Positions 33,457 through 42,863 of a stretch of 64,000 nt of DNA are shown in pieces. The notes below the pieces were generated by a model. That model was not told where the DNA came from, made no database searches, and saw only the letters and a list, made by a program, of their open reading frames with translations. The stretch's first letter is position 1. Each line of letters begins with the position of its first letter. Both the position numbers and the translations under genes were made by a program. Location: positions 1-64,000 of the forward strand of contig CALUNL010000007.1 of assembly GCA_944322005.1 (NCBI GenBank). Reading direction: 5' to 3'. This stretch comes from an uncultured Alistipes sp. Its GTDB lineage: Bacteria > Bacteroidota > Bacteroidia > Bacteroidales > Rikenellaceae.

Positions 33457-34998
33457 TCAGAACGGGACCTCGCCCAACTGGTGCGAGCCCGGGACGTCGA
33501 ACTCCGTCGAGGTAACGTTGCGTATAGACGAGGAGGAATCTCCGGAACCGCTGGCATAATCATCGTACTGCTCGCCCGCAACCGGAGAGTCGCCGCCGGC
33601 ACCCTCCATGTCGGCGAACCGCGCCTGGTCCTTGAGGAACTTCATCGGGATGTCCGTCACGGCACCGTTTCGGTGCTTGGCGATGATTATCTCGGCAAGG
33701 CCGGCCGTAGGGAGTCCGTCCTCCGTCTGCGTGAAGCCGTAGTACTCCGGACGGTGGATGAATGCCACGATGTCGGCATCCTGCTCGATGGCTCCCGACT
33801 CGCGGAGGTCGTTCAGCTGCGGCCGCTTGGAACCGCCTCGCGCCTCGGCCGAACGGTTGAGCTGCGAAAGCGCGATTATCGGGACGTTCAGCTCCTTGGC
33901 GATAGCCTTGAGCGTACGTGAGATGAAGGCCACCTCCTGCTCGCGGTTGCCCTTGTTGTCGCTCGGGCCGGTCATCAGCTGCAGATAGTCGATAATGATG
34001 AGTTTCACACCGTTGTGGCTGTGCATGCGGCGCGCCTTGGAGCGGAACTCGAATATCGAGAGCGCCGGGGTGTCGTCGATGTAGAGCGGGGCCATTCCGA
34101 GCGGCTTGACCGACTCCTCAAGGTGTTTCCACTGCTCCGGCGAAAGCTTTCCGCTGCGGATGAGCGTACCCGGCAGTCCGGTTTCGGCGACTATGAGTCG
34201 CGTCATGAGCTGTCCGGCCGACATCTCGAGCGAGAAGAAGGCCACCGGAGTGTCGTAGTCGACTGTCATGTTGCGGGCCATCGACAGCACGAAGGCCGTC
34301 TTACCCATCGAAGGTCGTGCGGCCACTATGATGAGGTCCGAAGGCTGCCAGCCGAGGGTCACGTTGTCGATGGAGGCGAATCCGGAACAGATGCCGCTGT
34401 ACTTGGAGTCGTTCTTGCCGGCCTCCTCGATCTGCAGCATCGTACGGCGGAGTATGTCCGAGGCACTCTGGACCGAACGCTTGACGTGGCCGTCGGTGAT
34501 CTTGAGAATCTCCGACTCGGCGAAATCTATGAGGTCCGTAACGTCGACGGCGCTGTCGTACGAACGCCTCTGTATCTCAACGGCCGAACGGATAAGCTCG
34601 CGCTGCACATACTTCTGGGCTATGATTCGGGCATGGAACTCGATGTTGGCGGCCGAGCCCACCTTCTGCGTGAGCTGCGCCAGATACGTTGCGCCGCCGA
34701 CCTTCGTCAGTTCATGCTTGGACTTGAGCCTTTCGGTGACCGTATAGAGGTCGGTCGGCTTGCGGGCCTGCGAAAGTTCGTCGATGGCCTGGTATATGAG
34801 CCTGTGCTCCTCGGTATAGAAAGAATCCCTGGTGAGATACTCCTGCACAGTCGTTATGAGGTCGTTCTCGAGCATCAGTGCTCCGAGAACCGCCTCCTCG
34901 AGCTCCACCGCCTGCGGCGGAACGCTCCCGGCCGCATCCTGCATGAGAGCATCGTAAGCCTCCCTGTTGCGTTGGGACTGTTTGAACTCCTTTGCCAT
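33457..34998 (-). CDS. dnaB: Replicative DNA helicase DnaB
   Basis: 513 residues. Hexameric 5'-3' helicase of the replication fork. The N-terminal domain begins QAVELEEAVLGALMLENDLI; then the RecA-like C-terminal domain with Walker A ARPSMGKTAFVLSMARNM near residue 227 and Walker B LIIIDYLQLM near 328. Arginine-finger region KAIAKELNVPIIALSQLNRSAE. No intein is present. The C-terminal tail is Asp/Ser/Gly-rich. A -7-like TACTTTTG lies at 35021-35028, 23 nt upstream. Confidence 0.97.
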   Translation of the reverse strand: MAKEFKQSQRNREAYDALMQDAAGSVPPQAVELEEAVLGALMLENDLITTVQEYLTRDSFYTEEHRLIYQAIDELSQARKPTDLYTVTERLKSKHELTKVGGATYLAQLTQKVGSAANIEFHARIIAQKYVQRELIRSAVEIQRRSYDSAVDVTDLIDFAESEILKITDGHVKRSVQSASDILRRTMLQIEEAGKNDSKYSGICSGFASIDNVTLGWQPSDLIIVAARPSMGKTAFVLSMARNMTVDYDTPVAFFSLEMSAGQLMTRLIVAETGLPGTLIRSGKLSPEQWKHLEESVKPLGMAPLYIDDTPALSIFEFRSKARRMHSHNGVKLIIIDYLQLMTGPSDNKGNREQEVAFISRTLKAIAKELNVPIIALSQLNRSAEARGGSKRPQLNDLRESGAIEQDADIVAFIHRPEYYGFTQTEDGLPTAGLAEIIIAKHRNGAVTDIPMKFLKDQARFADMEGAGGDSPVAGEQYDDYASGSGDSSSSIRNVTSTEFDVPGSHQLGEVPF

Positions 34999-35020
34999 TT
35001 CCGTTCGATTGATTCAAAAA

Positions 35021-35028
35021 CAAAAGTA
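35021..35028 (-). promoter_or_regulatory. -7 element of dnaB-yifB
   Basis: TACTTTTG on the minus strand, 23 nt before the dnaB ATG; no exact TTTG at 19-21 nt. Confidence 0.45.
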
Positions 35029-35182
35029 ATGGCAAAATTAACAAATTTTATCGTCCCTGCCAACCGGCGCCACGGCGGATTCTGTTGAAAACAGTGTTCA
35101 CAACACGCCCCTCCGCGCGGACATGCACACCTGCGCGGGGATTGGGATGTTGATATTTTCCGATTTTTTCCTCAACGGCCGC

Positions 35183-35905
35183 TCACCGCACGTCGAAAGA
35201 GTTGCGCGACAAGGCAAGCGTGGCGACGCTCAGCGTGACATCCCCTTCGCAGGTGCGGAAGATCTCCTCCGCACACGCCATGACGGTGGAGCCGGTGGTG
35301 AAGACGTCGTCGACAATGAGTACATGACGGCCGCGCAGAAGCTCGGGTCGGCACACGGAGAATGCACCGGAGACATTCTCCCAACGGTCGTTGCGGTGTT
35401 TGAGCGTCTGGCTCGGGGTATTGCGGACACGGCGCAGGGCACCGTTGCGGCAGACCGCGCCCATGGAGCGGGCCATCCCCTCGGCAATGAATTCTGACTG
35501 GTTGTATCCCCTTGAAAGCCTCTTCCTCCAGTGAAGCGGCACCGGGACTATGACATCCACGTCGGAGAAGCTGCCGCTGCGGGCAAGTTCCGCCCCGAAC
35601 CACTCGCCCATCCTGCGTGCGAAGAGCCATTTACCGGAGTACTTGAAGCTGTGCACAAGGCGGCGCCAGTCGCTCCCTTCAGAGAACCAGAAGAGCGCCG
35701 CCGCACTGCGGACGGGGACGATACCCCAGAAGCGCTGCTCCATCGGGTTGCCCGCCTCTCTCCAGAAATTCGTCAACGGTATGCGGTAACGGCACGACGT
35801 GCAGACGAACCTCTCGCCCTCGCCGAGCGGACGTCGGCACACGGGACAGAGTGGCGGGAAGAGCAGCGACGCCACATCGGAGATGATTTTACTGAAAATC
35901 GACAT
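35183..35905 (-). CDS. comF: ComF-family phosphoribosyltransferase-like protein
   Basis: 240 residues. An N-terminal zinc-finger region CPVCRRPLGEGERFVCTSC (residues 20-38) is followed by a type I phosphoribosyltransferase fold ending in the PRPP motif HVLIVDDVFTTGSTVMACAEE near 193-213, with VIVPVPLHWRKRLSRGYNQSE before it. ComF proteins link competence or DNA repair to PriA-type helicases. The start codon lies inside the end of priA (17-nt overlap), an overlap that supports translational coupling and a shared role. Confidence 0.92.
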   Translation of the reverse strand: MSIFSKIISDVASLLFPPLCPVCRRPLGEGERFVCTSCRYRIPLTNFWREAGNPMEQRFWGIVPVRSAAALFWFSEGSDWRRLVHSFKYSGKWLFARRMGEWFGAELARSGSFSDVDVIVPVPLHWRKRLSRGYNQSEFIAEGMARSMGAVCRNGALRRVRNTPSQTLKHRNDRWENVSGAFSVCRPELLRGRHVLIVDDVFTTGSTVMACAEEIFRTCEGDVTLSVATLALSRNSFDVR

Positions 35906-38105
35906 CGCAGATCACCTTTACGCCGCGCATCTCCCTTCGGGAGCGCAGCGACACCGTCTCCTCCCTTATTATCCCCCGGGCCTTCGACATCGAGGCCGAG
36001 CTCTCTATCTTGACCGTTATTTCGAGTATGTATTCGTCGCGCACCCTGTCCACGAGCGGCGATGCCGGTCCGAAGACCCTTCCGGAGAGCCGCGCCCTCA
36101 ACGCCGCATCGAGCGTCCGCGCCGCCGACGCAAGGCGGCCGGTATCGGTGCTGCGGAGCGTTATGCGCACCAGACGGGCATATGGCGGATACGAGAATAT
36201 GCGGCGCTCCTCAAGCAGTTCGGCCGCCACCGACTCGTAATGCTCCTCGCCGAGCCAGCGGAACAGCGGGTGCGACGGCTCGGAGGTCTGTATTATCACC
36301 TCGCCGCGGGTGGAGCGGCGTCCGCAACGCCCTGCGGCCTGCATCAGGAACTGCCATGCCCGCTCCCCGGCACGGAAGTCGGGCGTGTTGAGCAGGTTGT
36401 CGGCATTCAGTATTCCGATGAGCGTGACCCCGTCGAAGTCGAGACCCTTCGATATTATCCGCGTACCGACGAGTATGTCGGCCTCGCGCTGCGAGAAGGC
36501 CGACACGATGCGCGCGCAGGCCGCACCCGACGTGGCCGTATCGCCGTCGAGGCGCAAAACCCTCGCCTGCGGGAATATCGACGCGATATCGTCCTCTATG
36601 CGCTCCGTGCCGAAGCCCCTGTCCTCCATGGTGCCGTGTCCGCACTCGGGGCACACCCTCGGCAGCGGCATCGAGTAGCCGCAGTAGTGGCACACAAGCT
36701 CCCCCTTTGCAAGGTGGCGGGTCAGCGAAACGTTGCAGCGCGGGCAGCGGGCTGTCCACCCGCACTCCGTACACTCCACGAACGGGGAGTATCCGCGGCG
36801 GTTCTGCAGGAGCATGGTCTGCTCCCCGCGCTCGAGACGCAGGGCAACGGCATCGAGCAGCTCCCTGTTGAAATGCAGGCGCCGTTCGCCGCGCTTCGCG
36901 GACCTCAACGTGTCGGAAACCGTTATCCTCGGCGTCAGTATTCCGCCGTAGCGCTCCGAAAGGGTCGCCCCGGCATATTTTCCGGAAAGCAGGTTGGCAT
37001 AGCTCTCGAGGGATGGCGTGGCGCTTCCGAGAATGCACTCCGCACCGTGCAGCGAGGCGAGCATCACGGCCGAATCGCGGCCGTTGTAGCGCGGCGAAGG
37101 CTCGCTCTGCTTGTAGCTCGCGTCGTGTTCCTCGTCGACAACGACAAGGCCGAGACGGCGCAGCGGCAGGAAGACCGCCGAACGGGCGCCGACGACGACG
37201 TTGCCTCCGTCGGAACGCAGCAGCCCCATATATGTCTTCGTGCGCCTGGAAGGGGTGAGGCCCGAATGGTATACCGTCACCGCATCGCCGAATGTACGTC
37301 GCAGACGCTCCACGAGCTGCGGCGTAAGCGAAATCTCCGGCACGAGATAGAGTACGTCACCGCCGCACCGCAGCACGGCGTCGATCAGGTGCATGTATAT
37401 CTCCGTCTTGCCCGAACTCGTCACGCCGCGCAGCAATACCACGCCGCGGCGCGAGAACCCATCCCCGATTTCGGCAAGCGTGCGCTCCTGTGCCGGCGAC
37501 AGCGCCGGAAGGGTGTCCGGAAGCGAATGGCGCGGTGCCGGTTCCGCCACCTCGCGCTCCTCGGTGACCGTTATACCGGCCCGACACAGGGCCGACAGCG
37601 CGGAACTCTCCGAAAACTCCGAGCGCGGAAGCGCTCCTCCGGCCTCCCGCAGGCGGGAGACTACGGCGTACTGCTTCGGGGCGCGGCGCTGCATGTATGC
37701 CGACCTTTCGGCATCGGGCTCCGCGGCAAGGCGGACGAAACAGATGCGGCGCGGACGGTATCCTACCATCCCCGACTCCTGCTCGGCCCGCGGCTTCACC
37801 TCCGACGGCAGGGCCATGCGCATCACCTCGCCGAGGGTGCACATGTAGTAGTCGGCCATCCACTCCCAGAAGCGCATCTGCAAGGGTGAGAGCAGCGGCG
37901 TATCGTAGAGCGTGCGCACCACGCTCTTGACGCGGCCACCCGCAGGCGGATTGTCGTGGATTCGCCACACGATGCCGGTGCTGTAGCCGCGCGCACCGAA
38001 CTGCACGGCCACGGCCGACCCCGGCTCCGGCGGAGCCGATCCGTCGACGGCGAACGTATAGGCCGGACCTGCCAGCGGCAACACTATGTCTGCATATCTG
38101 CCCAT
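35889..38105 (-). CDS. priA: Primosomal protein N' (replication restart helicase PriA)
   Basis: 738 residues from the ATG at 38105. N-terminal 3'BD domain (YADIVLPLAGPAYTFAVD...), winged helix, then DEAD-like helicase with Walker A GVTSSGKTEIYMHLID near 233-248 and Walker B LVVVDEEHDASYK. The Cys-rich zinc insert CTECGWTARCPRCN...CHYCGYSMPLPRVCPECG holds eight Cys in four CxxC pairs. Helicase lobe 2 follows (VGTRIISKGLDFDGVTLIG). It rebuilds stalled replication forks. The promoter -7 box TACCTTTG (38112-38119) is 7 nt from the ATG, implying a leaderless mRNA and excluding upstream starts. Confidence 0.96.
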   Translation of the reverse strand: MGRYADIVLPLAGPAYTFAVDGSAPPEPGSAVAVQFGARGYSTGIVWRIHDNPPAGGRVKSVVRTLYDTPLLSPLQMRFWEWMADYYMCTLGEVMRMALPSEVKPRAEQESGMVGYRPRRICFVRLAAEPDAERSAYMQRRAPKQYAVVSRLREAGGALPRSEFSESSALSALCRAGITVTEEREVAEPAPRHSLPDTLPALSPAQERTLAEIGDGFSRRGVVLLRGVTSSGKTEIYMHLIDAVLRCGGDVLYLVPEISLTPQLVERLRRTFGDAVTVYHSGLTPSRRTKTYMGLLRSDGGNVVVGARSAVFLPLRRLGLVVVDEEHDASYKQSEPSPRYNGRDSAVMLASLHGAECILGSATPSLESYANLLSGKYAGATLSERYGGILTPRITVSDTLRSAKRGERRLHFNRELLDAVALRLERGEQTMLLQNRRGYSPFVECTECGWTARCPRCNVSLTRHLAKGELVCHYCGYSMPLPRVCPECGHGTMEDRGFGTERIEDDIASIFPQARVLRLDGDTATSGAACARIVSAFSQREADILVGTRIISKGLDFDGVTLIGILNADNLLNTPDFRAGERAWQFLMQAAGRCGRRSTRGEVIIQTSEPSHPLFRWLGEEHYESVAAELLEERRIFSYPPYARLVRITLRSTDTGRLASAARTLDAALRARLSGRVFGPASPLVDRVRDEYILEITVKIESSASMSKARGIIREETVSLRSRREMRGVKVICDVDFQ

Positions 38106-38111
38106 CGAAAA

Positions 38112-38119
38112 CAAAGGTA
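38112..38119 (-). promoter_or_regulatory. -7 element of priA-comF
   Basis: TACCTTTG on the minus strand ends 7 nt before the priA ATG, so the transcript would start at or next to the start codon. Confidence 0.5.
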
Positions 38120-38253
38120 TGAAGAATTTGCGAAAAACGTCCGTGAAACCCGACGATTTCCTCCGCACGCGAGCAAATGGCCTTCATGCGGCAAACCCTT
38201 CGTTTAACTTTTCGGCCGATTCGGGATATGCATCGGCCGCTTCGTTGAAAAAA

Positions 38254-38285
38254 TTTGAAGTGCCGGAGGCATATGGATACATTTG
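38254..38285 (+). promoter_or_regulatory. Promoter of the peptide-PCMD lipoprotein unit
   Basis: TTTG (38254-38257), 20-nt spacer, TACATTTG (38278-38285): a full consensus match. The first start codon is 45 nt downstream at 38330. Confidence 0.8.
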
Positions 38286-38329
38286 CGGTGTGCACGACAG
38301 ATTTTTCATTCACAAAAAAACATCCGAAC

Positions 38330-38464
38330 ATGAAACTCAAAATCCAAAGAAACACCTATGAAGCACCTGCGGCAGAGTGGTGCGACATAACCGCAGAACG
38401 CGGTTTCAGCGCGAGCGAAACATATCCGGGAGGAGATGCCGAGCCGCTCGACTATCAGTATTAA
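38330..38464 (+). CDS. Small peptide (44 aa) preceding a surface lipoprotein
   Basis: 44 residues, no signal peptide or membrane segment: MKLKIQRNTYEAPAAEWC then DITAERGFSAS and an acidic, Tyr-rich end (EPLDYQY). It aligns with the 47-residue product at 46901 through NT-Y-x-x-P, about ten residues, E-(R/K)-G-F-x-x-S, and an acidic aromatic C-terminus. Both lie 19-25 nt upstream of a fimbrillin-like lipoprotein gene. A perfect promoter lies 45 nt upstream. The pattern argues for a real, translated gene. Function unknown; a leader, regulatory or precursor peptide are all possible. Confidence 0.6.
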   Translation: MKLKIQRNTYEAPAAEWCDITAERGFSASETYPGGDAEPLDYQY

Positions 38465-38483
38465 CGGAAAACAGACAGGGATT

Positions 38484-40910
38484 ATGAAGAGGATATTCAC
38501 GGCCGCACTCTTTATGGCGGCGGCATACATGATTACGGGATGCGTCAGGAACGACGGCACGGCCGAGACAGGCACCGGACGCGTGAAGGTGTCGTTTTCG
38601 GCACAAAGCGAACACATAGGGGCCGATTCCAGGGCGATAATCGACGACGGATACGAAAGCGGTTCCTACACCGGCTCATGGGAGGACGGGGACGCTATTT
38701 CGGTGGTGGCCACACTCAACGGCGTCGCCGAACGCGCAACATTCACATACGATTCGCAGACGCGGCTCTTCACCGGATACCTTACGGCAGGCACCGGGGA
38801 GCGCACCTACCGCGCATCCTACCCGGCATCCGACACCGACGGGCAGGTTCCTTTCGGCCGCGAGCGCACGCAGGGCGGAAACGGATTCAACAGCTCGTTC
38901 GACGCCATGGCATCCGCGACGATAGATGCAGGCACCTCCGAAGCGGGCGTCGGGCCCGACGGAGCCGAACTGACATTCAATCTCAAGCACCTTACGGCAA
39001 TCGTGGCGGCACACCTGACCACATCCGGCGCGGCGGCATCGGAACCGGTCAAGGCCATAACGCTCACCTCCGACTCCGCACCTGTTTCGGCATCGGCCCT
39101 GACATTCGGCGAGTCAACGGCGACCGCACTCCACACCGACGGACAGTCGAGGCACGTGATTGCGCTCTTCGGCGAATCTTCCACCGCTACGGCTTCGGAA
39201 GCAAAGGCATTCTTCAATATTCCGGAGGGTGAATACGGCAATCTGACCGTAAGCGTGATAACGGAGAACCACCGTGCCGACATAACCGTCGACCGCACGG
39301 GCAAGCCACTGACCGCAGGCAAGCTCTACTATCTCAACCGCGACATCGCCGAGTGGACCGAGACGCCTGCACCGTCGGCCGTATGGATCGGCAACGAGTC
39401 GTTCGAACCGATGGAGCTGACATCCGACATGGATGGGCTCTGCCACCTGGCGATAACGGTGCCTTCGGGAATCAGAGGCATGAAGATCAACATAGATTCG
39501 GGCCTGCTCACGCCAGAGCTCCTTCAGGGTGTCGGCCTGGCTGCCGAAATGGACATGATAGACAATGCCGGATACGCCGAAGCCCTCGCGTCGATGGGCC
39601 TCACCACGGGCGACGACCTCGTCGGCCTTACGGATGTGGAGTTCAACCTCGACAACCTCGTACCGCTCATACTCATGCTCTCGCCGACCGAATCGGGCGA
39701 CCACGTATTCACGCTCACGGCGACCGACCTTGCGGGACGCACCATCGCCCGCAGCCTGACATTCCACTATACGGCCCCGGCGAACTACGCCATAACTTAC
39801 AACAACGACGCGGACCTCTGGAACAACACCGCCTCGCTGACCATATCCGGAACCGACGGCCTGCCGCAGGAGAGTGTTGCAGTGGAATACCGCGCAAGCG
39901 GTGAGCAGGAGTGGCAGACCGCCGCACCGGTATCCGGCTCCGTCTACTCCATCGCACCGTCATGGACGCAGACCGAGGCCGCAGGCGCCGTGCTCGCATA
40001 CAAAACGCGTAATGCCGGCACCGGCGTGTTCCTCGGACAGACATACGAATACCGCCTTACGGTCGACGGCGAAGAGGTGGCATCGGGCTCCTTCTCCGCA
40101 GGCGGCACGGCCGACGCAATACCGTACGCCTCGATGGACCAGTGGTGCACGTCGAAGGTGACGGGAGGATTCTTCACCAGCGCCGAGGTGGCATACCCCA
40201 ACGCAAGCAGCTCCGACATGTTCTGGGCCAACGGAAACAACAAGAACACATCGGGACTCTGCACGCAGGATTCGTCGGTAGCAGGGTTCAACGGCACCTC
40301 GTGCGCCCTTCTCAAGGGCGACACCGCGACAGGCAACATATTCGCCCCGGGCAACCTCTTCTCCGGAACAATGGAGTTCGGGACCGGATTTACGGACATG
40401 TTCGGATACGCATCGTTCGGCCAGCAGTTCACCTATTCGGGACGCCCTTCGGGAATGAAGGTGCGCTACAAGGCCACCGTGAGCAAGATGACCCACGTAG
40501 GCTCCAACGACCCGGACAAGTCATCGCATGTTGCAGGCGAGACAACCGACCCGATACGCATAATGTTCTGCATAACCGACTGGAGCGCCCGCCACAGGGT
40601 CAAGTCGGGAGTCTCGATGGACACCGCGACATTCTGGGACCCGGAGAAGGCCTCATCGGTGGGTGAAGGCGCCATAATAGGATACGGTTCGCTGATGATA
40701 ACCGAATCCACGGCCGCAGGCGCAGGCGGTGCCGACGGCAACGGTTGGGTGGAGGCAGTGATTCCGCTGCGGTTCTACGACACGGAGGCAAAGCCGTCGG
40801 ACGGCAGCTACTCGTTCGTATTCTCCGCTTCGTCGAGCGCATACGGAGACTACCTAACCGGCAGCACCGACAACATCCTCTACATCGAGGACATGGAGTG
40901 GGTATATTGA
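38484..40910 (+). CDS. Surface lipoprotein with fimbrillin-like N-terminus and PCMD domain
   Basis: 808 residues from the ATG at 38484. The lipoprotein signal peptide MKRIFTAALFMAAAYMITGC puts the lipid-anchored Cys at residue 20. The N-terminal part (VSFSAQSE...YTGSWEDGDAISVVATLNG...RASYPAS) resembles the fimbrillin family. The middle holds Ig-like or DUF-type beta domains. The last roughly 250 residues (SSDMFWANGNNKNTSGLCTQ, FAPGNLFSGTMEF, FGQQFTYSGRPSGMKVRYKA) match the putative carbohydrate-metabolism domain PCMD, a beta-sandwich found on Bacteroidetes cell-surface proteins. A glycan-binding or adhesive role is inferred. A terminator follows. Confidence 0.75.
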   Translation: MKRIFTAALFMAAAYMITGCVRNDGTAETGTGRVKVSFSAQSEHIGADSRAIIDDGYESGSYTGSWEDGDAISVVATLNGVAERATFTYDSQTRLFTGYLTAGTGERTYRASYPASDTDGQVPFGRERTQGGNGFNSSFDAMASATIDAGTSEAGVGPDGAELTFNLKHLTAIVAAHLTTSGAAASEPVKAITLTSDSAPVSASALTFGESTATALHTDGQSRHVIALFGESSTATASEAKAFFNIPEGEYGNLTVSVITENHRADITVDRTGKPLTAGKLYYLNRDIAEWTETPAPSAVWIGNESFEPMELTSDMDGLCHLAITVPSGIRGMKINIDSGLLTPELLQGVGLAAEMDMIDNAGYAEALASMGLTTGDDLVGLTDVEFNLDNLVPLILMLSPTESGDHVFTLTATDLAGRTIARSLTFHYTAPANYAITYNNDADLWNNTASLTISGTDGLPQESVAVEYRASGEQEWQTAAPVSGSVYSIAPSWTQTEAAGAVLAYKTRNAGTGVFLGQTYEYRLTVDGEEVASGSFSAGGTADAIPYASMDQWCTSKVTGGFFTSAEVAYPNASSSDMFWANGNNKNTSGLCTQDSSVAGFNGTSCALLKGDTATGNIFAPGNLFSGTMEFGTGFTDMFGYASFGQQFTYSGRPSGMKVRYKATVSKMTHVGSNDPDKSSHVAGETTDPIRIMFCITDWSARHRVKSGVSMDTATFWDPEKASSVGEGAIIGYGSLMITESTAAGAGGADGNGWVEAVIPLRFYDTEAKPSDGSYSFVFSASSSAYGDYLTGSTDNILYIEDMEWVY

Positions 40911-40926
40911 CAAGCCGATGGCACAA

Positions 40927-40964
40927 AAAAAGAGAGGCGGGAGCAACTTCCCGCCTCTCTTTTT
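40927..40964. terminator. Bidirectional terminator between the PCMD lipoprotein gene and yitT
   Basis: A 16-bp stem, AAAAGAGAGGCGGGA with its complement, and a 6-nt loop, with A and T runs on the two sides. It serves the plus-strand lipoprotein gene and the minus-strand YitT gene. Confidence 0.88.
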
Positions 40965-40980
40965 CCATTTTTCGCGCATG

Positions 40981-41895
40981 TCATATCTTGCTCAGCGCAT
41001 CGAAGCCCTTGCCGTATACGCCCATGACGGAACCGACGGTTATGAAGGCGTCGGGGTCCACCTTCTTTACGACCTTCAGGACCACCGAGGTGTCGCGCTT
41101 GCGGCACACGACCATCACTATCTTTGATTCGTGCTTGGTATACCATCCGACCGAATCTATGACCGTGGCTCCGCGGTGTGCCATGTTGTTCATCGCATCG
41201 GCCATCTCACGATAGTCCCGGCATATGATGAGTATCTGGCTCGACTGCTGGTTGCCGGCCATGATCATGTCGACTGTATAGCTGAACACGGCCACGAAGA
41301 CGAATCCGTAGATGACTCCGTCGATGCCTATGTTGGGAAGGAACAGTGCCGAGGCGATTATGAACGAGTCCGAAAAGCGGACTATCTTGCCGTAGGATAT
41401 GGTGCGGTACTTGTTTATTATCATCGCAACGATGTCGGTGCCGCCCGTCGAGCCGCCCTGCATGAAACACATCGCGACTCCTATTCCCGCGAATATGCCG
41501 CCCAAAATGGCCGACAGCAGGCGGTTGTCGAGCTGGAATATGTCCTCAACCGTTCCGTCCGGCAGCGTAAACATCTTCTGGAACGCCCACATCGCAGCGG
41601 AAAGCACAGCAACGCAATAGATGGTCTTTATACCGAATTTCCAGCCTACGATGAATCCTGCTATCAACAGCAGTATAGCATTGATTATGAATACGATCAC
41701 ACCTATCGACATCACCTCGCCGGTAAGATAGTATATGAGCAGCGAGAGTCCGCTCGCACCGCCGCCCATGCAGTGCGCAGGCAGGATGCAACCTATCCAG
41801 CCGAAGGCGTATATACACATTCCGACCGTCATCAACAAGTACTCCTTGAACACTCCGAAAATGCTTGTTTTCCCGATAGCCACCATATTTTTCAT
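40981..41895 (-). CDS. YitT-family membrane protein with DUF2179 domain
   Basis: 304 residues from ATG 41895 (ATG 41886, three codons in, is also possible). About five to six membrane segments with the YitT pattern GCILPAHCMGGGASGLSLLIYYLTG and MCFMQGGSTGGTDIVAMIINKY. A soluble C-terminal DUF2179 domain follows (ILIICRDYREMADAMNNMAHRGATV...). Transport of an unknown small molecule is assumed for the family. A -7 box TATATTTG lies at 41902-41909, only 7 nt upstream, which suggests a leaderless transcript or use of the inner ATG. Downstream of the radical SAM gene by 19 nt. Confidence 0.87.
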   Translation of the reverse strand: MKNMVAIGKTSIFGVFKEYLLMTVGMCIYAFGWIGCILPAHCMGGGASGLSLLIYYLTGEVMSIGVIVFIINAILLLIAGFIVGWKFGIKTIYCVAVLSAAMWAFQKMFTLPDGTVEDIFQLDNRLLSAILGGIFAGIGVAMCFMQGGSTGGTDIVAMIINKYRTISYGKIVRFSDSFIIASALFLPNIGIDGVIYGFVFVAVFSYTVDMIMAGNQQSSQILIICRDYREMADAMNNMAHRGATVIDSVGWYTKHESKIVMVVCRKRDTSVVLKVVKKVDPDAFITVGSVMGVYGKGFDALSKI

Positions 41896-41901
41896 GTATA
41901 T

Positions 41902-41909
41902 CAAATATA
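41902..41909 (-). promoter_or_regulatory. -7 element of the YitT gene
   Basis: TATATTTG on the minus strand lies in the 19-nt gap between the radical SAM stop (41915) and the YitT start (41895). No TTTG at the exact -33 distance. Confidence 0.4.
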
Positions 41910-41914
41910 TCGAC

Positions 41915-42859
41915 CTACAAATGTATAAATTTTTCTCCTTGATATGCACCCTTTTCGCGCAATCTTTTTTCGAGCATCGACCACAGCGTCTCGTTACGGA
42001 GCAGTCCCCAGTTCCGGCCATGGTGGTAACGTGGCGGTGCCTCGCTCGCAAAGCGCTCCACGACAATGTCGGGACGCAGACGGCGCAGTATCTCCACGAA
42101 AAGGTCCATGTACTCCTCCACCTCCCAGAAGCGGAACCGCTCCGGATGCAGGTCGTACTCGTGTTCCATCGCAGTGCCGGAGAAGACCTGCAGCTGGTGG
42201 AACTTGACGCTGGTCAGCGGCAGGGAGTTTATGATATCCGTCTGCGCAACAAGCATGTCGTCGCTCTCGCCCGGAAGTCCCAGGATGAAATGGGCGCCGA
42301 CATGTATCCCCCGTTCGGCCGTCATCTCGACGGCACGCCGTGCGGTGGCGAAATCATGTCCGCGGTTGACACGGCGAAGGGTATCGTCGCAAGTGCTCTC
42401 TATCCCGTATTCGACGGCAACGTAGGCGTCGCGCGAAAGAGAGGCGAAGTAGTCGAGTTTTCGTTCGTCGACGCAGTCGGGGCGCGTTCCGACGACTATC
42501 CCCGCGACCATAGGGTGCGACAGGGCCTCGCCGTAGACCTTGGCAAGCCTCTCGAGAGGCGCATATGTATTGGAAAAGGACTGGAAGTATGCCAGATATC
42601 GGGTGGCGTCGCGATATCGGCGGCGGTGGAACTCGATGCCCTCCTCTATCTGTCGGGTCACGCTCTTGAGCGGCGTGCAGTAGGACGGGGTGAAGGCCCC
42701 GTTGTTGCAGAAGGTACAGCCGCCCGTCCCGACCGTGCCGTCACGGTTGGGACAGGTGAATCCGGCATTTACGGCCACCTTCTGCACTCGTTCGCCGAAC
42801 AGGCGGCGGAAATAGGCCGAATAGCTGTTGTACGGTCTGTCGTCACCCCATGGATACAT
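41915..42859 (-). CDS. TIGR01212/YhcC-family radical SAM protein
   Basis: 314 residues from the ATG at 42859. The extended radical SAM cluster motif CPNRDGTVGTGGCTFC (residues about 34-49) has the CxnCxxC spacing of the YhcC family rather than CxxxCxxC. Later motifs VEYGIESTCDDTLRRVNRGHD and GAHFILGLPGESDDMLV form the SAM-binding core; substrate unknown, possibly tRNA or protein related. The promoter -7 box (42864-42871) ends 5 nt before the ATG, so the mRNA must be leaderless and the longer open frame into the repeat is not translated. The promoter lies in repeat locus C. Confidence 0.9.
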   Translation of the reverse strand: MYPWGDDRPYNSYSAYFRRLFGERVQKVAVNAGFTCPNRDGTVGTGGCTFCNNGAFTPSYCTPLKSVTRQIEEGIEFHRRRYRDATRYLAYFQSFSNTYAPLERLAKVYGEALSHPMVAGIVVGTRPDCVDERKLDYFASLSRDAYVAVEYGIESTCDDTLRRVNRGHDFATARRAVEMTAERGIHVGAHFILGLPGESDDMLVAQTDIINSLPLTSVKFHQLQVFSGTAMEHEYDLHPERFRFWEVEEYMDLFVEILRRLRPDIVVERFASEAPPRYHHGRNWGLLRNETLWSMLEKRLREKGAYQGEKFIHL

Positions 42860-42863
42860 GCGA

